Positions 9,609-19,665 of a stretch of 64,000 bases of DNA are shown here, piece after piece; the stretch's first letter is position 1; every line of letters begins with the position of its first letter. The position numbers and the translations under genes are program-made. The DNA comes from Miniphocaeibacter halophilus. Lineage in GTDB: Bacteria; Bacillota; Clostridia; Tissierellales; Peptoniphilaceae. The stretch lies in contig NZ_CP066744.1 in NCBI RefSeq assembly GCF_016458825.1, positions 129,001-193,000 of the forward strand. Reading direction: 5' to 3'. The notes beneath the pieces are model-generated. The model did no database searches, had not been told where the DNA came from, and saw nothing but the letters and a program-made list of their open reading frames with translations.

Positions 9609-10970
9609 CTATTTAAATGTATTTTTAATAACTTCCATTAAATTACTACATTGTATGACTTCAATATCCTTAAATTTTTTCAAATCTATTTTAGTCTTAA
9701 AAATAAACACTCGTTTATATCCCAACCTACTTAGTTCCTCTATTCTTGTTTCTATTTGTGGTACTCTTTTCAATTCCCCTGTAAGTCCAACTTCCGATAT
9801 AAATACTGTTTTATTATCTATGCCCTTGTTATAAAAAGCTGAAACAATACTCATGATTATAGCTAAGTTTACAGATTGTTCTGAAAGTCTAATACCACCG
9901 GTTGTTTTTATTATGACATTTTTATCATATAAATTAACTCCGCCTCTTTCTTCAAGAATGGATATTAAGGTATTTAATTGATCCTTTCTTAAGCTATCGC
10001 CAATTCTTGTAGGATAAGGTAAGAAGGTTTTTGAAACAAGACTTTCAATTTCTACGACCATCATTCTGGAGCCCTCTTTTATCATGGATAAGGCTGAACC
10101 TGGTATTGAAGTTTCCCTTTCCGTTACAAAATGGTTATCTATATCCTTAATTTCCTTTATGCCATTTTCTGTCATATTAAATAAACCTATTTCACCTGTT
10201 CGTCCAAATCTGTTTTTAGTGGATATCAATACTCGAAGTGGCTCATCTATCTCACCTTCTAAATAAATAACCGTATCCACTAAATGTTCCAAAGTCCTTA
10301 GGCCTGCCATTTCATCATTTTTTGTCATATGGCCTATCATAAAAACAGCTTTAGGATTATCCTTGTTTTTTGCTATATCTACCAGTATATTGGCACATTC
10401 AATAGTCTGTACCGGAGAGCCAGCTCTTGAATTAAATTCGCTTAAAGTAAATGTTTGAATACTATCTAAAAATATTACATCAGGATTAATCTCCTTTATA
10501 TTTTTTACAGCAAGGTCCATAGAAGTAGTCGATACTATCCAAATTTCATTGGGGATTTCTTCCATAGTTCTAATTGCCCTTGCTTTTATTTGAGATTCCG
10601 ATTCCTCTCCTGAAATATATAATACCCTTACTCCCTTTTCTGCTAAGTCATAGGCCATTTCTAAAAATAATGTTGATTTCCCCGCTCCTGGCCTAGCTGT
10701 TAGTATGGAAACGGAATCTTTCACAATTCCTCCTCCTAAAACACGATTTAATTCTTCCATTGATGTAATAATTCTTTCACTACTATCTATTACTACATCC
10801 TTTAGTTTTAAAGCTACTTTATTTTCTAAATTGTTTTTCCCCGACTTTTTATTTTCAACTATTTCAACTTCTTTTAAAGTTCCCCAAGCTTGACAACTGG
10901 GACACTTCCCAGTCCAAGAAACAGTTTCATAATCACATTCTTTACATCTAAATATTTTTTTCTTTTTCAT
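9609..10970 (-). CDS. radA: DNA repair protein RadA
   Basis: A 453-residue RecA-related ATPase that helps process branched recombination intermediates. The N-terminal zinc finger has Cys at residues 9, 12, 23 and 26. The RecA core has a Walker A site (ARPGAGKST), a DVIFLDSIQTF Walker B strand and the RadA-specific STKNRFGRTGEIG motif. The C-terminal third is the Lon-protease-like domain. The Walker A differs from the common GDPGIGKST but keeps the essential GKS. Normally 450-460 residues, so complete. Confidence 0.96.
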   Translation of the reverse strand: MKKKKIFRCKECDYETVSWTGKCPSCQAWGTLKEVEIVENKKSGKNNLENKVALKLKDVVIDSSERIITSMEELNRVLGGGIVKDSVSILTARPGAGKSTLFLEMAYDLAEKGVRVLYISGEESESQIKARAIRTMEEIPNEIWIVSTTSMDLAVKNIKEINPDVIFLDSIQTFTLSEFNSRAGSPVQTIECANILVDIAKNKDNPKAVFMIGHMTKNDEMAGLRTLEHLVDTVIYLEGEIDEPLRVLISTKNRFGRTGEIGLFNMTENGIKEIKDIDNHFVTERETSIPGSALSMIKEGSRMMVVEIESLVSKTFLPYPTRIGDSLRKDQLNTLISILEERGGVNLYDKNVIIKTTGGIRLSEQSVNLAIIMSIVSAFYNKGIDNKTVFISEVGLTGELKRVPQIETRIEELSRLGYKRVFIFKTKIDLKKFKDIEVIQCSNLMEVIKNTFK

Positions 10971-11058
10971 TTCTCTCCTTATTTAAAAAGAACTTCTAAG
11001 TTTATATTATAAAAGATATGTTATTAATATTTCTTACTATATAACATATCTTACTATA

Positions 11059-11502
11059 TTACTTGTTAACTTTTCTATTTTTAAATACAAAATATTTACT
11101 AAAAAAATAATTTAATATTACTACAATTGCACCAATTAAAAATTTAGCCACTAACCCTTCTATTCCAAAGATTATTTGATCTATTCCAAAAAACATTAAA
11201 ATTGGAAAGCCTACAATTTCAATTATACCCGTTAATAATCTTCCACCTAAAAACAATGCAAATTCTCTTAAAAGATGAGGAATTTTAAAATTTCTACTAT
11301 TAAATACAAATATTTTATTAGTAAAAAAGGCAAAAACTACTGCAGAAATCCAAGCAATTATATTTGCAATATTAATATTAAAATTACCGTATTTAACTAG
11401 GACACTATAAACCGTTAAATTTACTACTGTAGTAAATATTCCTGTTATTAAATAAATAATTATTGACTTATACTTCTTTATATTTTTAATAATCATGTTC
11501 AC
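11059..11502 (-). CDS. GtrA-family membrane protein
   Basis: A 147-residue protein with four hydrophobic segments and a basic C-terminus (SKYFVFKNRKVNK), typical of GtrA-like proteins. The FTNKIFVFNSR motif after the second segment is characteristic. These proteins are thought to help move undecaprenyl-linked sugars across the membrane or assist the partner glycosyltransferase. It follows a GtrB-like glycosyltransferase gene by about 50 bases, the usual pairing. No third, polymer-specific transferase is next to them. Confidence 0.87.
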   Translation of the reverse strand: MNMIIKNIKKYKSIIIYLITGIFTTVVNLTVYSVLVKYGNFNINIANIIAWISAVVFAFFTNKIFVFNSRNFKIPHLLREFALFLGGRLLTGIIEIVGFPILMFFGIDQIIFGIEGLVAKFLIGAIVVILNYFFSKYFVFKNRKVNK

Positions 11503-11553
11503 TTATTTTCACCACTAATATTGTTCTTTAACTCTATATTAAATTAATATATT

Positions 11554-12486
11554 TTAATTATCCATAATATTAACAGATTTTTCTACTATATATCTATTTC
11601 TATTTTTTACTTCATCATAAATTGCAGAAATATACATTCCTATTATACCTAAACTCAACATCGTAATGGAACCTGTAATCAATTGTAATAATATTATAGT
11701 TGTAAATCCTCCTAAAGCCTGTCCGGAAAAATATTTATATAGGGAGTGAATTCCTAAAAAAATTGTAAATACAAGAAATAATAATCCTAGAAAGGTAACA
11801 ATTTGTAATGGAGCTGTGGAAAATGAAACAATATTTCTAATTGCATACTTTATAAGGCCAAATGTTGACCATTTACTATTTCCCGCTGCTCTTTCTTGTA
11901 CTTGGTAGCCAACGGTTATTGTTTTAAAACCAACCCATGAGGACATTGCTCTAAAAAACATATTTTTTTCAGGTAATGCTATTATTTCATCTACGGCTTT
12001 TCTATCTAATAATTTAAAATCAGAGGTTTTTTCCATATCCACTTTAGTTGATATGGACATTAATTTATAAAACAATTTAGAAAACCATTTGTATAATTTA
12101 TTTTCTTTTCCTCTTTCTAATTTAATGCCTTCTATAACATCATATCCATTTTTCCAAAAACCATACATTTCTATTAAGGTTTCTGGTGGATGTTGTAAAT
12201 CACTATCAATTACAGCACAACATTTTCCTTTAGCATAATTAAGTCCAGCAAAAATAGCAGATTCTTTACCAAAATTTCTTGAAAATTTTATTCCCTTAAT
12301 ATTTTTATTGTTTTCTCCAATTTTAGAAATTTTATTCCAAGTCTTGTCTTTAGAACCATCGTCAACAAAAACCAATTCGTAGCTAATATTTAATTTATTA
12401 ACAACTTTTTCTAATTCTTCAACTATTAATTCTATATTTTCCTCTTCATTATAGGCAGGAATTATAATAGACATTTCAGTATTCAT
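11554..12486 (-). CDS. Family 2 glycosyltransferase (GtrB/DPM1-like)
   Basis: Likely transfers a sugar from a nucleotide donor to undecaprenyl phosphate on the cytoplasmic face. The GT-A domain starts with MSIIIPAYNEEENI, has DDGSKDKTW and the metal-binding DSDLQHPPE, and ends in two hydrophobic helices near residues 230-300. A longer frame begins at TTG 12498, but GGAG lies 6 bases before the ATG at 12486, so that ATG is preferred (310 residues). It pairs with the downstream GtrA protein. The sugar is unknown. Confidence 0.88.
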   Translation of the reverse strand: MNTEMSIIIPAYNEEENIELIVEELEKVVNKLNISYELVFVDDGSKDKTWNKISKIGENNKNIKGIKFSRNFGKESAIFAGLNYAKGKCCAVIDSDLQHPPETLIEMYGFWKNGYDVIEGIKLERGKENKLYKWFSKLFYKLMSISTKVDMEKTSDFKLLDRKAVDEIIALPEKNMFFRAMSSWVGFKTITVGYQVQERAAGNSKWSTFGLIKYAIRNIVSFSTAPLQIVTFLGLLFLVFTIFLGIHSLYKYFSGQALGGFTTIILLQLITGSITMLSLGIIGMYISAIYDEVKNRNRYIVEKSVNIMDN

Positions 12487-12498
12487 CTCTATCTCCAA

Positions 12499-12750
12499 TT
12501 TTAATTAATATCTTTTATTCTCATTAACATAATAACATATATTAAATATTTTTTTCTTCAATCTATAATACTCTATTAAACAATTATAACCATCTATAAA
12601 ATAAATGGTTTAAATAGTATTCTTTTACCTTAGACTATGTTTACTTAAGATTTTAAAGATGTAACTTAAGAAGTAACAATAATTTAATTTTAATTTCCTA
12701 CCTATTAATTCGTTTTATTTTCTAATTTTCTATCTCTATAATATGTAAAT
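12499..12750. other. Intergenic stretch without a recognisable gene
   Basis: AT-rich DNA between the glycosyltransferase start and the clpC terminator. It must hold the promoter of the GT2-gtrA pair. I see weak inverted repeats (AACCAT...ATGGTT at about 12587-12612; CTTAAG repeats around 12645-12670) but no RNA gene or ORF I can defend. Confidence 0.5.
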
Positions 12751-12797
12751 AAAAAAGGGTTGACGAAATACTACTATAGTATTACTTCAACCCCTCT
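12751..12797 (-). terminator. Terminator of the clpC operon
   Basis: Minus-strand hairpin with GGGTTGA/TCAACCC at its base and an inner AATACTA/TAGTATT arm, ending in TTTTTT. It begins about 12 bases after the clpC stop codon. Confidence 0.9.
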
Positions 12798-12808
12798 TTT
12801 AAATTATA

Positions 12809-15256
12809 TTATTTACTTTCAACCTCAACTGGTTTGTTTTCTTTTTTCTTAAAAGTAACTTTGTCTCCTCTTGTAGAAATAATAATCTCATCTTCTCTTT
12901 GAACTTCTTGACTTAAAATTGCCTCAGCCAATTTGTCCTCTATTTTAGTTCGGATTACTCTTTCTAATGGTCTTGCACCATAGGTTTTATCAAACCCCTC
13001 TTTACTAACTAAATTGATTAATTTATTGTCATAACTTACTTTTATCTCTAATTTAGCAAGTCTTTCAACCATTTCATTTAACATTATTTCTGCTACTTTC
13101 TTAGTATCTTTTTCTGTTAAATTACTAAATACGATTATATCATCAACCCTGTTTAAAAATTCTGGTCTAAAGGTTCTTTTTAATTCTTCAGTAATAATTT
13201 CCTTGTTTTTATCATATTCTTCTTTTTCTTCATTTTCTGAAGAAGTAAAACCTAAAGTACTTTTTCTTTCTAAACTATGTGCTCCTACATTTGAAGTCAT
13301 TATTAATATTGTATTTTTAAAGTTTACTACTTTACCCTTAGAATCTGTTAATCTACCATCATCTAAAACTTGTAATAAAGCATTAAATACATCAGGATGA
13401 GCCTTTTCAATTTCATCAAATAATACTACTGAATAAGGCTTTCTTCTTACAGCTTCTGTTAATTGTCCCCCTTCGTCATATCCAACATATCCTGGAGGTG
13501 AGCCAATTAATCTTGAAACTGAATGTTTTTCCATATATTCACTCATGTCAATTCTTATCATAGCATCTTCTTCACCAAATAAAGCTTTTGCCAAAGATTT
13601 TGCCAAATATGTTTTTCCTACTCCTGTAGGTCCAACAAAAATAAAGGAACCAATTGGTTTATTAGGATCTTTTAACCCTACTCTTGCTCTTTTTATTGCA
13701 TGGGATACTGATTCTATTGCCTGATCCTGTCCTATTACAGTCTTCTTTAAATCCTTGTCTAAATTCAAGTATTTTTCACTTTCTTCTTTAGTCATAGAAG
13801 TAACTGGAACATTTGACCAGTCAGAAACTATATTTGCTATTTCATCAAATCCTACTACCATTTCATGAGTTCTTTTTTTCATCTTCCAAGATTCTTGTGT
13901 ATTTTTTAACTCTTCTTTTATTTCTTTTATTCTGTCTCTTAATTCTGCTGCTTTTTCAAAATCCTGCATTGCAACAGCTTGATCTTTATTAGTCTGTAAT
14001 TTTTCCAGTTTAGCTTCTAGCTCTTTTAAATCCGGTGGAGCTACAAAAAATTTAATTCTTATTTTAGATGCTGCTTCATCAATTAAATCTATAGCTTTAT
14101 CCGGTAGAAATCTATCAGTTAAATATCTATTTGAAAGTTCCACTGCAGCTTCTATTGCCTCATCGTTTATTACTACTTTATGATGGGCTTCATATTTATC
14201 CCTTAAGCCCTTTAATATTTCAATAGTATCTTCAACAGTTGGTTCTTCTACTACAATTGGTTGTAATCGTCTTTCCAATGCAGCGTCTTTTTCAATTTGT
14301 TTTCTATATTCATCTATTGTAGTAGCACCTATTATTTGTAACTCGCCTCTTGCTAGTACCGGTTTTAATATATTGGCAGCGTCCATTGCCCCTTCAGCAC
14401 CACCGGCACCAATTATTGTATGGAATTCATCAATAAATAAAACTACATTGTCTTGACTTATTAACTCATCGATTACGCTTTTTATTCTCTCTTCAAAATC
14501 CCCTCTATACTTTGTACCGGCTATCATTCCAGCTAGGTCTAAACTTACGATTTCTTTGTCCTTTATTATTTCCGGAACATTACCTTCTACAATTCTTTGG
14601 GCTAAACCTTCTGCTATTGCTGTTTTACCAACTCCCGGCTCCCCAATTAGCACTGGATTATTTTTAGTTCTTCTTAAAAGAACTTGTATGATTCTTTCTA
14701 TTTCCTTATCTCTACCAATAACCGGGTCTATTTTTCCTTCTCTAGCTAATTCATTTAAATCCTTAGCAAATTTATCTATAGCTGAATCACCTTTATTTTG
14801 TCTACTTTGCTGATTTGCCTTTTGACTAGCTGAGGCAAAATACTCCCTTAATTCCTTTTTAACCTTATCCTTGTTAACTCCAGTTATATTTAGCATGTAG
14901 CTTGAAAAAGAATCATCATCTTCCAATAATGCTAGAAGAATATGTTCTGTTCCTATAAAATTGCTACCTAAACCTCTAGCAACTTCTCTACTTTGCTCCA
15001 TTAATCTTTTTACCCTTGGAGTTAAATTATCAGGTATCTTGTTAGCATTGCCATAACCTATACTGTTAACTACAACTTGTTTCAAATTTTCATAATTTGC
15101 ACCGGCGTTAACAAGTATTTCTGTATCTTTACTATTTAATTTCATAAAAGCCAATAAAATATGTTCTGTTCCTATATAATCATGTTTCATTGTATAACTT
15201 TCATTTGACGATAGTTTAAGAAGTGTATCTACATTCCCCATGTTTTTGTTATTCAT
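12809..15256 (-). CDS. clpC: ATP-dependent Clp protease ATP-binding subunit ClpC
   Basis: An 815-residue Hsp100 unfoldase that feeds proteins, including those tagged by phospho-arginine, to ClpP. It has two Clp-N repeats (both contain IGTEHILLA), a first AAA+ module with [14 protein letters not shown], a UVR-type coiled middle region ([20 protein letters not shown]), and a second AAA+ module with [14 protein letters not shown] and [13 protein letters not shown]. It is the last gene of ctsR-mcsA-mcsB-clpC, and its start overlaps mcsB by 8 bases. Regulation by CtsR is expected. Confidence 0.98.
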   Translation of the reverse strand: MNNKNMGNVDTLLKLSSNESYTMKHDYIGTEHILLAFMKLNSKDTEILVNAGANYENLKQVVVNSIGYGNANKIPDNLTPRVKRLMEQSREVARGLGSNFIGTEHILLALLEDDDSFSSYMLNITGVNKDKVKKELREYFASASQKANQQSRQNKGDSAIDKFAKDLNELAREGKIDPVIGRDKEIERIIQVLLRRTKNNPVLIGEPGVGKTAIAEGLAQRIVEGNVPEIIKDKEIVSLDLAGMIAGTKYRGDFEERIKSVIDELISQDNVVLFIDEFHTIIGAGGAEGAMDAANILKPVLARGELQIIGATTIDEYRKQIEKDAALERRLQPIVVEEPTVEDTIEILKGLRDKYEAHHKVVINDEAIEAAVELSNRYLTDRFLPDKAIDLIDEAASKIRIKFFVAPPDLKELEAKLEKLQTNKDQAVAMQDFEKAAELRDRIKEIKEELKNTQESWKMKKRTHEMVVGFDEIANIVSDWSNVPVTSMTKEESEKYLNLDKDLKKTVIGQDQAIESVSHAIKRARVGLKDPNKPIGSFIFVGPTGVGKTYLAKSLAKALFGEEDAMIRIDMSEYMEKHSVSRLIGSPPGYVGYDEGGQLTEAVRRKPYSVVLFDEIEKAHPDVFNALLQVLDDGRLTDSKGKVVNFKNTILIMTSNVGAHSLERKSTLGFTSSENEEKEEYDKNKEIITEELKRTFRPEFLNRVDDIIVFSNLTEKDTKKVAEIMLNEMVERLAKLEIKVSYDNKLINLVSKEGFDKTYGARPLERVIRTKIEDKLAEAILSQEVQREDEIIISTRGDKVTFKKKENKPVEVESK

Positions 15257-16295
15257 TGATTATCTCCTCCTGTTCGAAGAAATCTCTAATATAATCAGCT
15301 CTTAATACATTTTCTTCTTCAAAAGACTTTAAAGAATATTTGTATTTTAATATATTATACTTTTGTACCGATAACATTAAATTTGTTATTTGATTATAAT
15401 TCAATCTATTATATAATCCTAAGTCTATACCCATTCTTAAAAACGATAAATGTTTTAATGCTTCCCTATCAGAAATAATTCTTGCATATTTTAATGTTCC
15501 CAATGCCCTATAAACCTTATCTTTTAAATAATTGGATTTTTGACCAAGTAACTCTCTTCTAATATTTCGTTCTCTTTCTATTATTTTTATTGCTATATTT
15601 TCTAATTTATCTATTACTTCAACTTCTGAAAAACCTAAAGTTCTTTGATTTGATATTTGAAACATATCACCTAAAGCGTCACTGCCTTCACCGTAAACTC
15701 CTCTAATTGTTAAACCGAGCTTTGCTAGGGAGTCCATTATACCTTGAAGGTAATTTCCAAGCTTTAAAGCAGGTAGATGTAACATTACCGATGCTCTCAT
15801 ACCTGTTCCTGTATTTGTAGGACATGATGTTAAATAACCAAAGTCCTTATCAAAGGCAAAATTTATATTCTCCTCAAGTTTATTATCGGTGACTTTTGCA
15901 ATTTCAAAAGCTTGATGCAAATCAAACCCCGGTAATAAAACCTGTAGCCTTAAATGGTCTTCCTCATTAATCATTAGGTTCAGAAAGTTTTTTTCATTAA
16001 TAATATAATAAGAAATATCCTTGTTTTTAATTAGCTCTGGACTAATTAAATGTTCTTCCATTAGCACTCTTCTGTCAATACTATCTATATTTTTTAAAGA
16101 AACAACTGTAAATTCCTTATTTTCATCTATATTTTTAATAGCCTTAATAAAGATATCGGAAATTTCTTTTGCCTCTTCTGAATTCATACTATTAGGAAAT
16201 TTATATTTAGTTAAGTTTCTAGCTAATCTAATTCTTGAACTAATAACTACATCATCATATTCTGTATCTTTTTTTAGTTCTAACCACCTAACCAT
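15249..16295 (-). CDS. mcsB: Protein arginine kinase McsB
   Basis: Phosphorylates arginine residues on CtsR and on misfolded proteins, marking them for ClpCP. The 348 residues carry the guanido-kinase fold: VVISSRIRLARNL near residue 18, SCPTNTGTGMRASVMLHLP near 165, and the RG(V)YGEGSDALG loop. Overlaps of 8 bases with mcsA upstream and clpC downstream show tight translational coupling. Confidence 0.97.
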   Translation of the reverse strand: MVRWLELKKDTEYDDVVISSRIRLARNLTKYKFPNSMNSEEAKEISDIFIKAIKNIDENKEFTVVSLKNIDSIDRRVLMEEHLISPELIKNKDISYYIINEKNFLNLMINEEDHLRLQVLLPGFDLHQAFEIAKVTDNKLEENINFAFDKDFGYLTSCPTNTGTGMRASVMLHLPALKLGNYLQGIMDSLAKLGLTIRGVYGEGSDALGDMFQISNQRTLGFSEVEVIDKLENIAIKIIERERNIRRELLGQKSNYLKDKVYRALGTLKYARIISDREALKHLSFLRMGIDLGLYNRLNYNQITNLMLSVQKYNILKYKYSLKSFEEENVLRADYIRDFFEQEEIINE

Positions 16296-16857
16296 TTACC
16301 TCTCCATCAATTTCACTTAAATCTATTTTTAATTCTTTGATTTCATCTCTAATTTTTGCTGCATTTTCATAATCTTCATTTACTATTAAATCCTTAAGGA
16401 TTTCTTCTTTTTCTTCTATTTTATCCCTAATTTTAATTAGGCCTTCGTATCTTTCCGGGATTTTTCCCTTATGTTTACTATCACCTTGTGTTTGATTTAA
16501 TATTTCCTTTACTTCATCTTTAAAATCTTCATAACATTGACTACAACCAAATTTACCCTTTGATATAATCTCTGATAAACTTGTACCACAATTGGAACAT
16601 TTTTTCTCACCTTTTGTTGTAGTATCTTCTTCTGTCTTGTTTTCCTTACCGGATTTAGTATTTATAATTGAACCTATTAAATCGCTTAATATTTCTTGGA
16701 AATATTTAAAATCTCCTTCTCCTAAATCCATATTAGGCATAATATCACTTATATATTTAAAGTAACAATCCTTACATAAACGAATAGTCTTTTTATTGTT
16801 ATTATCTATAAAATGAATTTCAAAATTAGCATCATTATTACATTTATCGCATTTCAT
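16288..16857 (-). CDS. mcsA: McsA, zinc-binding activator of McsB
   Basis: A 189-residue adaptor that activates the McsB kinase. N-terminal cysteine pairs CDKC and CKDC, and later CSNC and CSQC, are the zinc sites. The C-terminus has a UvrB/UvrC-type helical hairpin (NEDYENAAKIRDEIKELK). It sits between ctsR and mcsB, 10 bases from ctsR. Confidence 0.95.
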   Translation of the reverse strand: MKCDKCNNDANFEIHFIDNNNKKTIRLCKDCYFKYISDIMPNMDLGEGDFKYFQEILSDLIGSIINTKSGKENKTEEDTTTKGEKKCSNCGTSLSEIISKGKFGCSQCYEDFKDEVKEILNQTQGDSKHKGKIPERYEGLIKIRDKIEEKEEILKDLIVNEDYENAAKIRDEIKELKIDLSEIDGEVNG

Positions 16858-16867
16858 AATTATCCTC

Positions 16868-17329
16868 CTATCGGAGAAAAGCCAATAGCATATTTCTTAA
16901 AATATCAGCTCTTACAATATTCCTATAGTTGATATTAACATTGGTAAGAGCCACATCTTCCAATGCATGTAGTATTAATTGACCTTCCCTTTTACTTAAA
17001 ATTTCTTCCTCGTATAAACTATTTACTATATTATATGCCATATCCTTAGTTATACTATCACCTATTACATCATTAATTATTTGATCTATTGACGATTCTT
17101 CTGTAAAAGTTAGTTTCATTATTTTTATATATCCACTTCCACCTCTTCTACTCTCTATATAATACCCTTTATATGGAGTAAATCTTGTGGTTAATACATA
17201 GTTAATTTGAGATGGTGCACAATTAAATTGATTTGCCAAATCATTTCTTCCTATTTCTACTATACCATCTTCTGTTTGTTCAAGTAAATCCTTTATAAAT
17301 CTTTCTATACTATTACTTAGACCCGCCAT
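16868..17329 (-). CDS. ctsR: Class III stress gene repressor CtsR
   Basis: A 153-residue heat-sensing repressor. The N-terminal winged helix contains GRNDLANQFNCAPSQINYVL and the beta-wing RRGGSGYIKI with the glycine-rich tip that acts as the thermosensor. The C-terminal dimerisation domain ends with NIVRADILRNMLLAFLR. It heads the operon and has a CtsR box 15 bases upstream of its start, so it represses itself and clpC. Confidence 0.97.
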   Translation of the reverse strand: MAGLSNSIERFIKDLLEQTEDGIVEIGRNDLANQFNCAPSQINYVLTTRFTPYKGYYIESRRGGSGYIKIMKLTFTEESSIDQIINDVIGDSITKDMAYNIVNSLYEEEILSKREGQLILHALEDVALTNVNINYRNIVRADILRNMLLAFLR

Positions 17330-17343
17330 ACTACACCTCTAAC

Positions 17344-17360
17344 TTTGACTTTCTTTGACT
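17344..17360 (-). promoter_or_regulatory. CtsR operator
   Basis: Tandem heptads AGTCAAA-GAA-AGTCAAA on the minus strand match the CtsR consensus (RGTCAAANNNRGTCAAA) exactly. It lies between the promoter region and the ctsR start codon, so bound CtsR would block transcription initiation or early elongation. I found no second CtsR box elsewhere in the window. Confidence 0.93.
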
Positions 17361-17442
17361 TATTGAATATAAAAAAATCAATTATTTTCTATTTAAGTAT
17401 AGCATCTTTTATTATTATTATCAATACCTAGTTAGTAATAAT

Positions 17443-17482
17443 AAAAAAGCCTTCTAAGAAAATCACTTTTCCTAGAAAGCTT
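17443..17482 (-). terminator. Terminator after the EF-G-like gene
   Basis: Minus-strand stem of about 15 bp (AGCTTTCTAGGAAAA / TTTTCTTAGAAGGCT, loop GTGA) followed by TTTTTT, 14 bases after the stop codon. Confidence 0.88.
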
Positions 17483-17495
17483 CTTAAGTAATATT

Positions 17496-19553
17496 TTATT
17501 CTTCTTTAGATTCCTCTATTATCTTTTCAGCAATGTTTGAAGGTACTTCTTCATATCTTACAAATTCCATATTGAATTGTCCCCTTGCTTGTGTCATAGA
17601 TCTTAGATCTATTGCATATTCAAATAATTCTGCATGAGGTGCTTCTGCAATAACAAGTTGAGTACCATCGGTTTGAGGTTCCATACCTAAAATTCTACCT
17701 CTACGTTTGTTCATATCTCCCATTATGTCGCCCATATATTCTTCTGGTATTGTTACTTCAATTTTCATAATAGGTTCTAATAATACAGGATTTGCTTCCT
17801 TTATACCTTTTCTAAATGCTAACTGTGCAGCTAATTTAAATGCCATTTCATTTGAATCAACTGGGTGGTATGAACCATCATAAAGAGTTGCTTTTAAATT
17901 TACTACAGGATAACCTGCTAAAGGTCCTTTTTCTAAAGATTCCATTAATCCTTTTTCAACTGCTGGGAAATAATTTTTCGGAACTGCTCCTCCAAAAACC
18001 TCTTCATCAAATTCAAATTCTTCTGTAGACGGTTCAAATTTTATAAATACATCTCCGTATTGTCCAGCTCCACCAGATTGTTTTTTATGTTTACCTTGAA
18101 CATCTGATTTTCCTTTAATAGTTTCCCTATAAGCAATTCTTAAAGGAATAATTTCAGTTTCAACTCCAAATTCATCCTTTAATCTATCTAAAGCCACTTG
18201 TAATTGAACATTACCTTGGCCACCTAAGGTTAATTGTTTGGTTTCTTTATCCCTATTAGTTACTAAACTAGGATCTTCCTCTTGTAATCGTCCCAAAGCT
18301 GCAGAGATTTTGTCCTCGTCACCCTTTGTTTTTGGCTCAATAGCAATAAATAAGGTTGGTGAAGGATATTTTATAGGTTTAAATAAAGTTGGATTAGCCT
18401 TTGAAGCTAAAGTATCTCCAGTCTGTGTAACAGATAGTTTAGAAATAGCTCCAATATCTCCAGCTACTATTTCCTTTGCCTCTATTTGTTCTTTACCTCT
18501 TAAGTAGAATAAAGCTCCTAATTTTTCAACCTTGTCTTTTGTAACATTATAGATTTCTGCATCCTTTGTAACTTTACCTGATATTACCTTGAAAATTGAA
18601 ATTTTACCAACAAATGGATCTATTACAGTTTTAAATACAACTGCTGCCATAGGTTCATCTACTGAAACTTCCCTAAATTCATCATCTTGATGTCTGAATC
18701 CATATTTAGCTCTTTTATCATCTGGTGAAGGCATGTATTCAACAATTAAATCAAATAATACATCTAAACCTGCCCCTGTTTCTGCTGATCCTGCAACTAA
18801 AGGAACAGCTGTACCTTCAAGTAATGCTGCAGTAATACCCCTCATTAAATCTTCATGGGTAAATGTTTCTCCTGAAAAATATTTTTCCATTAATTCTTCA
18901 TCGGTTTCAGCAACGACTTCACTAATTTCATTATAAACTACTTCAACTTCATCTACTCTATTTTCAGGAATTGGTACTTCTTTTCTTTCAAAACCATTAT
19001 ATTCATATGCTTTTTTATTTAACACATCTATAATACCTTTGAAATCTTCTCCTTCTCCTAAAGTCAAAGTAAAAGGAATTACTCTTTTAGAATACTCAAT
19101 ATGAAGATCTGAAACGATTTTTGCAAATTTCGCATTTTCCTTTTCCATTTTATTTACAAAAATAATTCTAGGTAATTCTATTTCTTTTGTATATTTTAAT
19201 ACTTTTTCAGTTCCTACTTGAAGTCCATTTGTAGCATCTATTACTATTAAAGCAGCTTCACTTGCTCTAAGGGCAGAAAAAACCTCACTTTGAAAATCAA
19301 AATATCCAGGAGTGTCTATTAAATTAACCTTCGTATCTTTCCATTCTATTGGAATAATTGAAGTATTAATGGAAGTTTTTCTTTTCGTTTCCTCTTTTGA
19401 AAAGTCAGAAACTGTATTTCCATCTTCCACTTTCCCCATTCTTCCTATAACTCCTGTGTTATATAGCATAGCCTCTGTAAGAGTGGTTTTACCACTTCCG
19501 CTATGACCAACTAAAGCTAGGTTTCTAATTTTATCCGTTGTATAATCCTTCAT
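17496..19553 (-). CDS. Elongation factor G-like GTPase (EF-G paralogue)
   Basis: A 685-residue translational GTPase with the five EF-G domains. G1 is GHSGSGKTT, G3 is DTPGYFDF, G4 is NKMEKENA in place of the NKMD of canonical EF-G, and domain IV contains GAGQYGDVFIKFEP. These variations mark the EF-G-like subgroup found beside true FusA in many Firmicutes, rather than ribosomal EF-G or a TetM-type protection protein. It stands alone between two terminators, not in a str operon. The precise role is not established. Confidence 0.9.
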   Translation of the reverse strand: MKDYTTDKIRNLALVGHSGSGKTTLTEAMLYNTGVIGRMGKVEDGNTVSDFSKEETKRKTSINTSIIPIEWKDTKVNLIDTPGYFDFQSEVFSALRASEAALIVIDATNGLQVGTEKVLKYTKEIELPRIIFVNKMEKENAKFAKIVSDLHIEYSKRVIPFTLTLGEGEDFKGIIDVLNKKAYEYNGFERKEVPIPENRVDEVEVVYNEISEVVAETDEELMEKYFSGETFTHEDLMRGITAALLEGTAVPLVAGSAETGAGLDVLFDLIVEYMPSPDDKRAKYGFRHQDDEFREVSVDEPMAAVVFKTVIDPFVGKISIFKVISGKVTKDAEIYNVTKDKVEKLGALFYLRGKEQIEAKEIVAGDIGAISKLSVTQTGDTLASKANPTLFKPIKYPSPTLFIAIEPKTKGDEDKISAALGRLQEEDPSLVTNRDKETKQLTLGGQGNVQLQVALDRLKDEFGVETEIIPLRIAYRETIKGKSDVQGKHKKQSGGAGQYGDVFIKFEPSTEEFEFDEEVFGGAVPKNYFPAVEKGLMESLEKGPLAGYPVVNLKATLYDGSYHPVDSNEMAFKLAAQLAFRKGIKEANPVLLEPIMKIEVTIPEEYMGDIMGDMNKRRGRILGMEPQTDGTQLVIAEAPHAELFEYAIDLRSMTQARGQFNMEFVRYEEVPSNIAEKIIEESKEE

Positions 19554-19623
19554 AAATTCCTCCTATTTTAAAAATTAATAAGTATGTAATAATTATAACA
19601 TGAAAACATTTTTCTGGTAGATA

Positions 19624-19658
19624 AAAAGTGAAAGTTTTATTTATAACCTTCACTTTTC
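19624..19658 (-). terminator. Probable terminator after the AI-2E-family gene
   Basis: AAAAGTGAAGG...CTTTCACTTTT hairpin 8 bases after the stop codon on the minus strand, with a short T-run. The stem is AT-rich, so moderate confidence. Confidence 0.6.
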
Positions 19659-19665
19659 ATAATCC

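Noticed and set aside
16021-16320. A 99-codon plus-strand ORF opposite mcsB
   Set aside because: It is antisense to a fully conserved arginine kinase gene, has no ribosome binding site and its residues look like a frame shadow.
17496-19553. Tetracycline ribosomal protection gene
   Set aside because: Motifs and length fit the EF-G-like paralogue group, not TetM/TetO; there is no resistance-element context.
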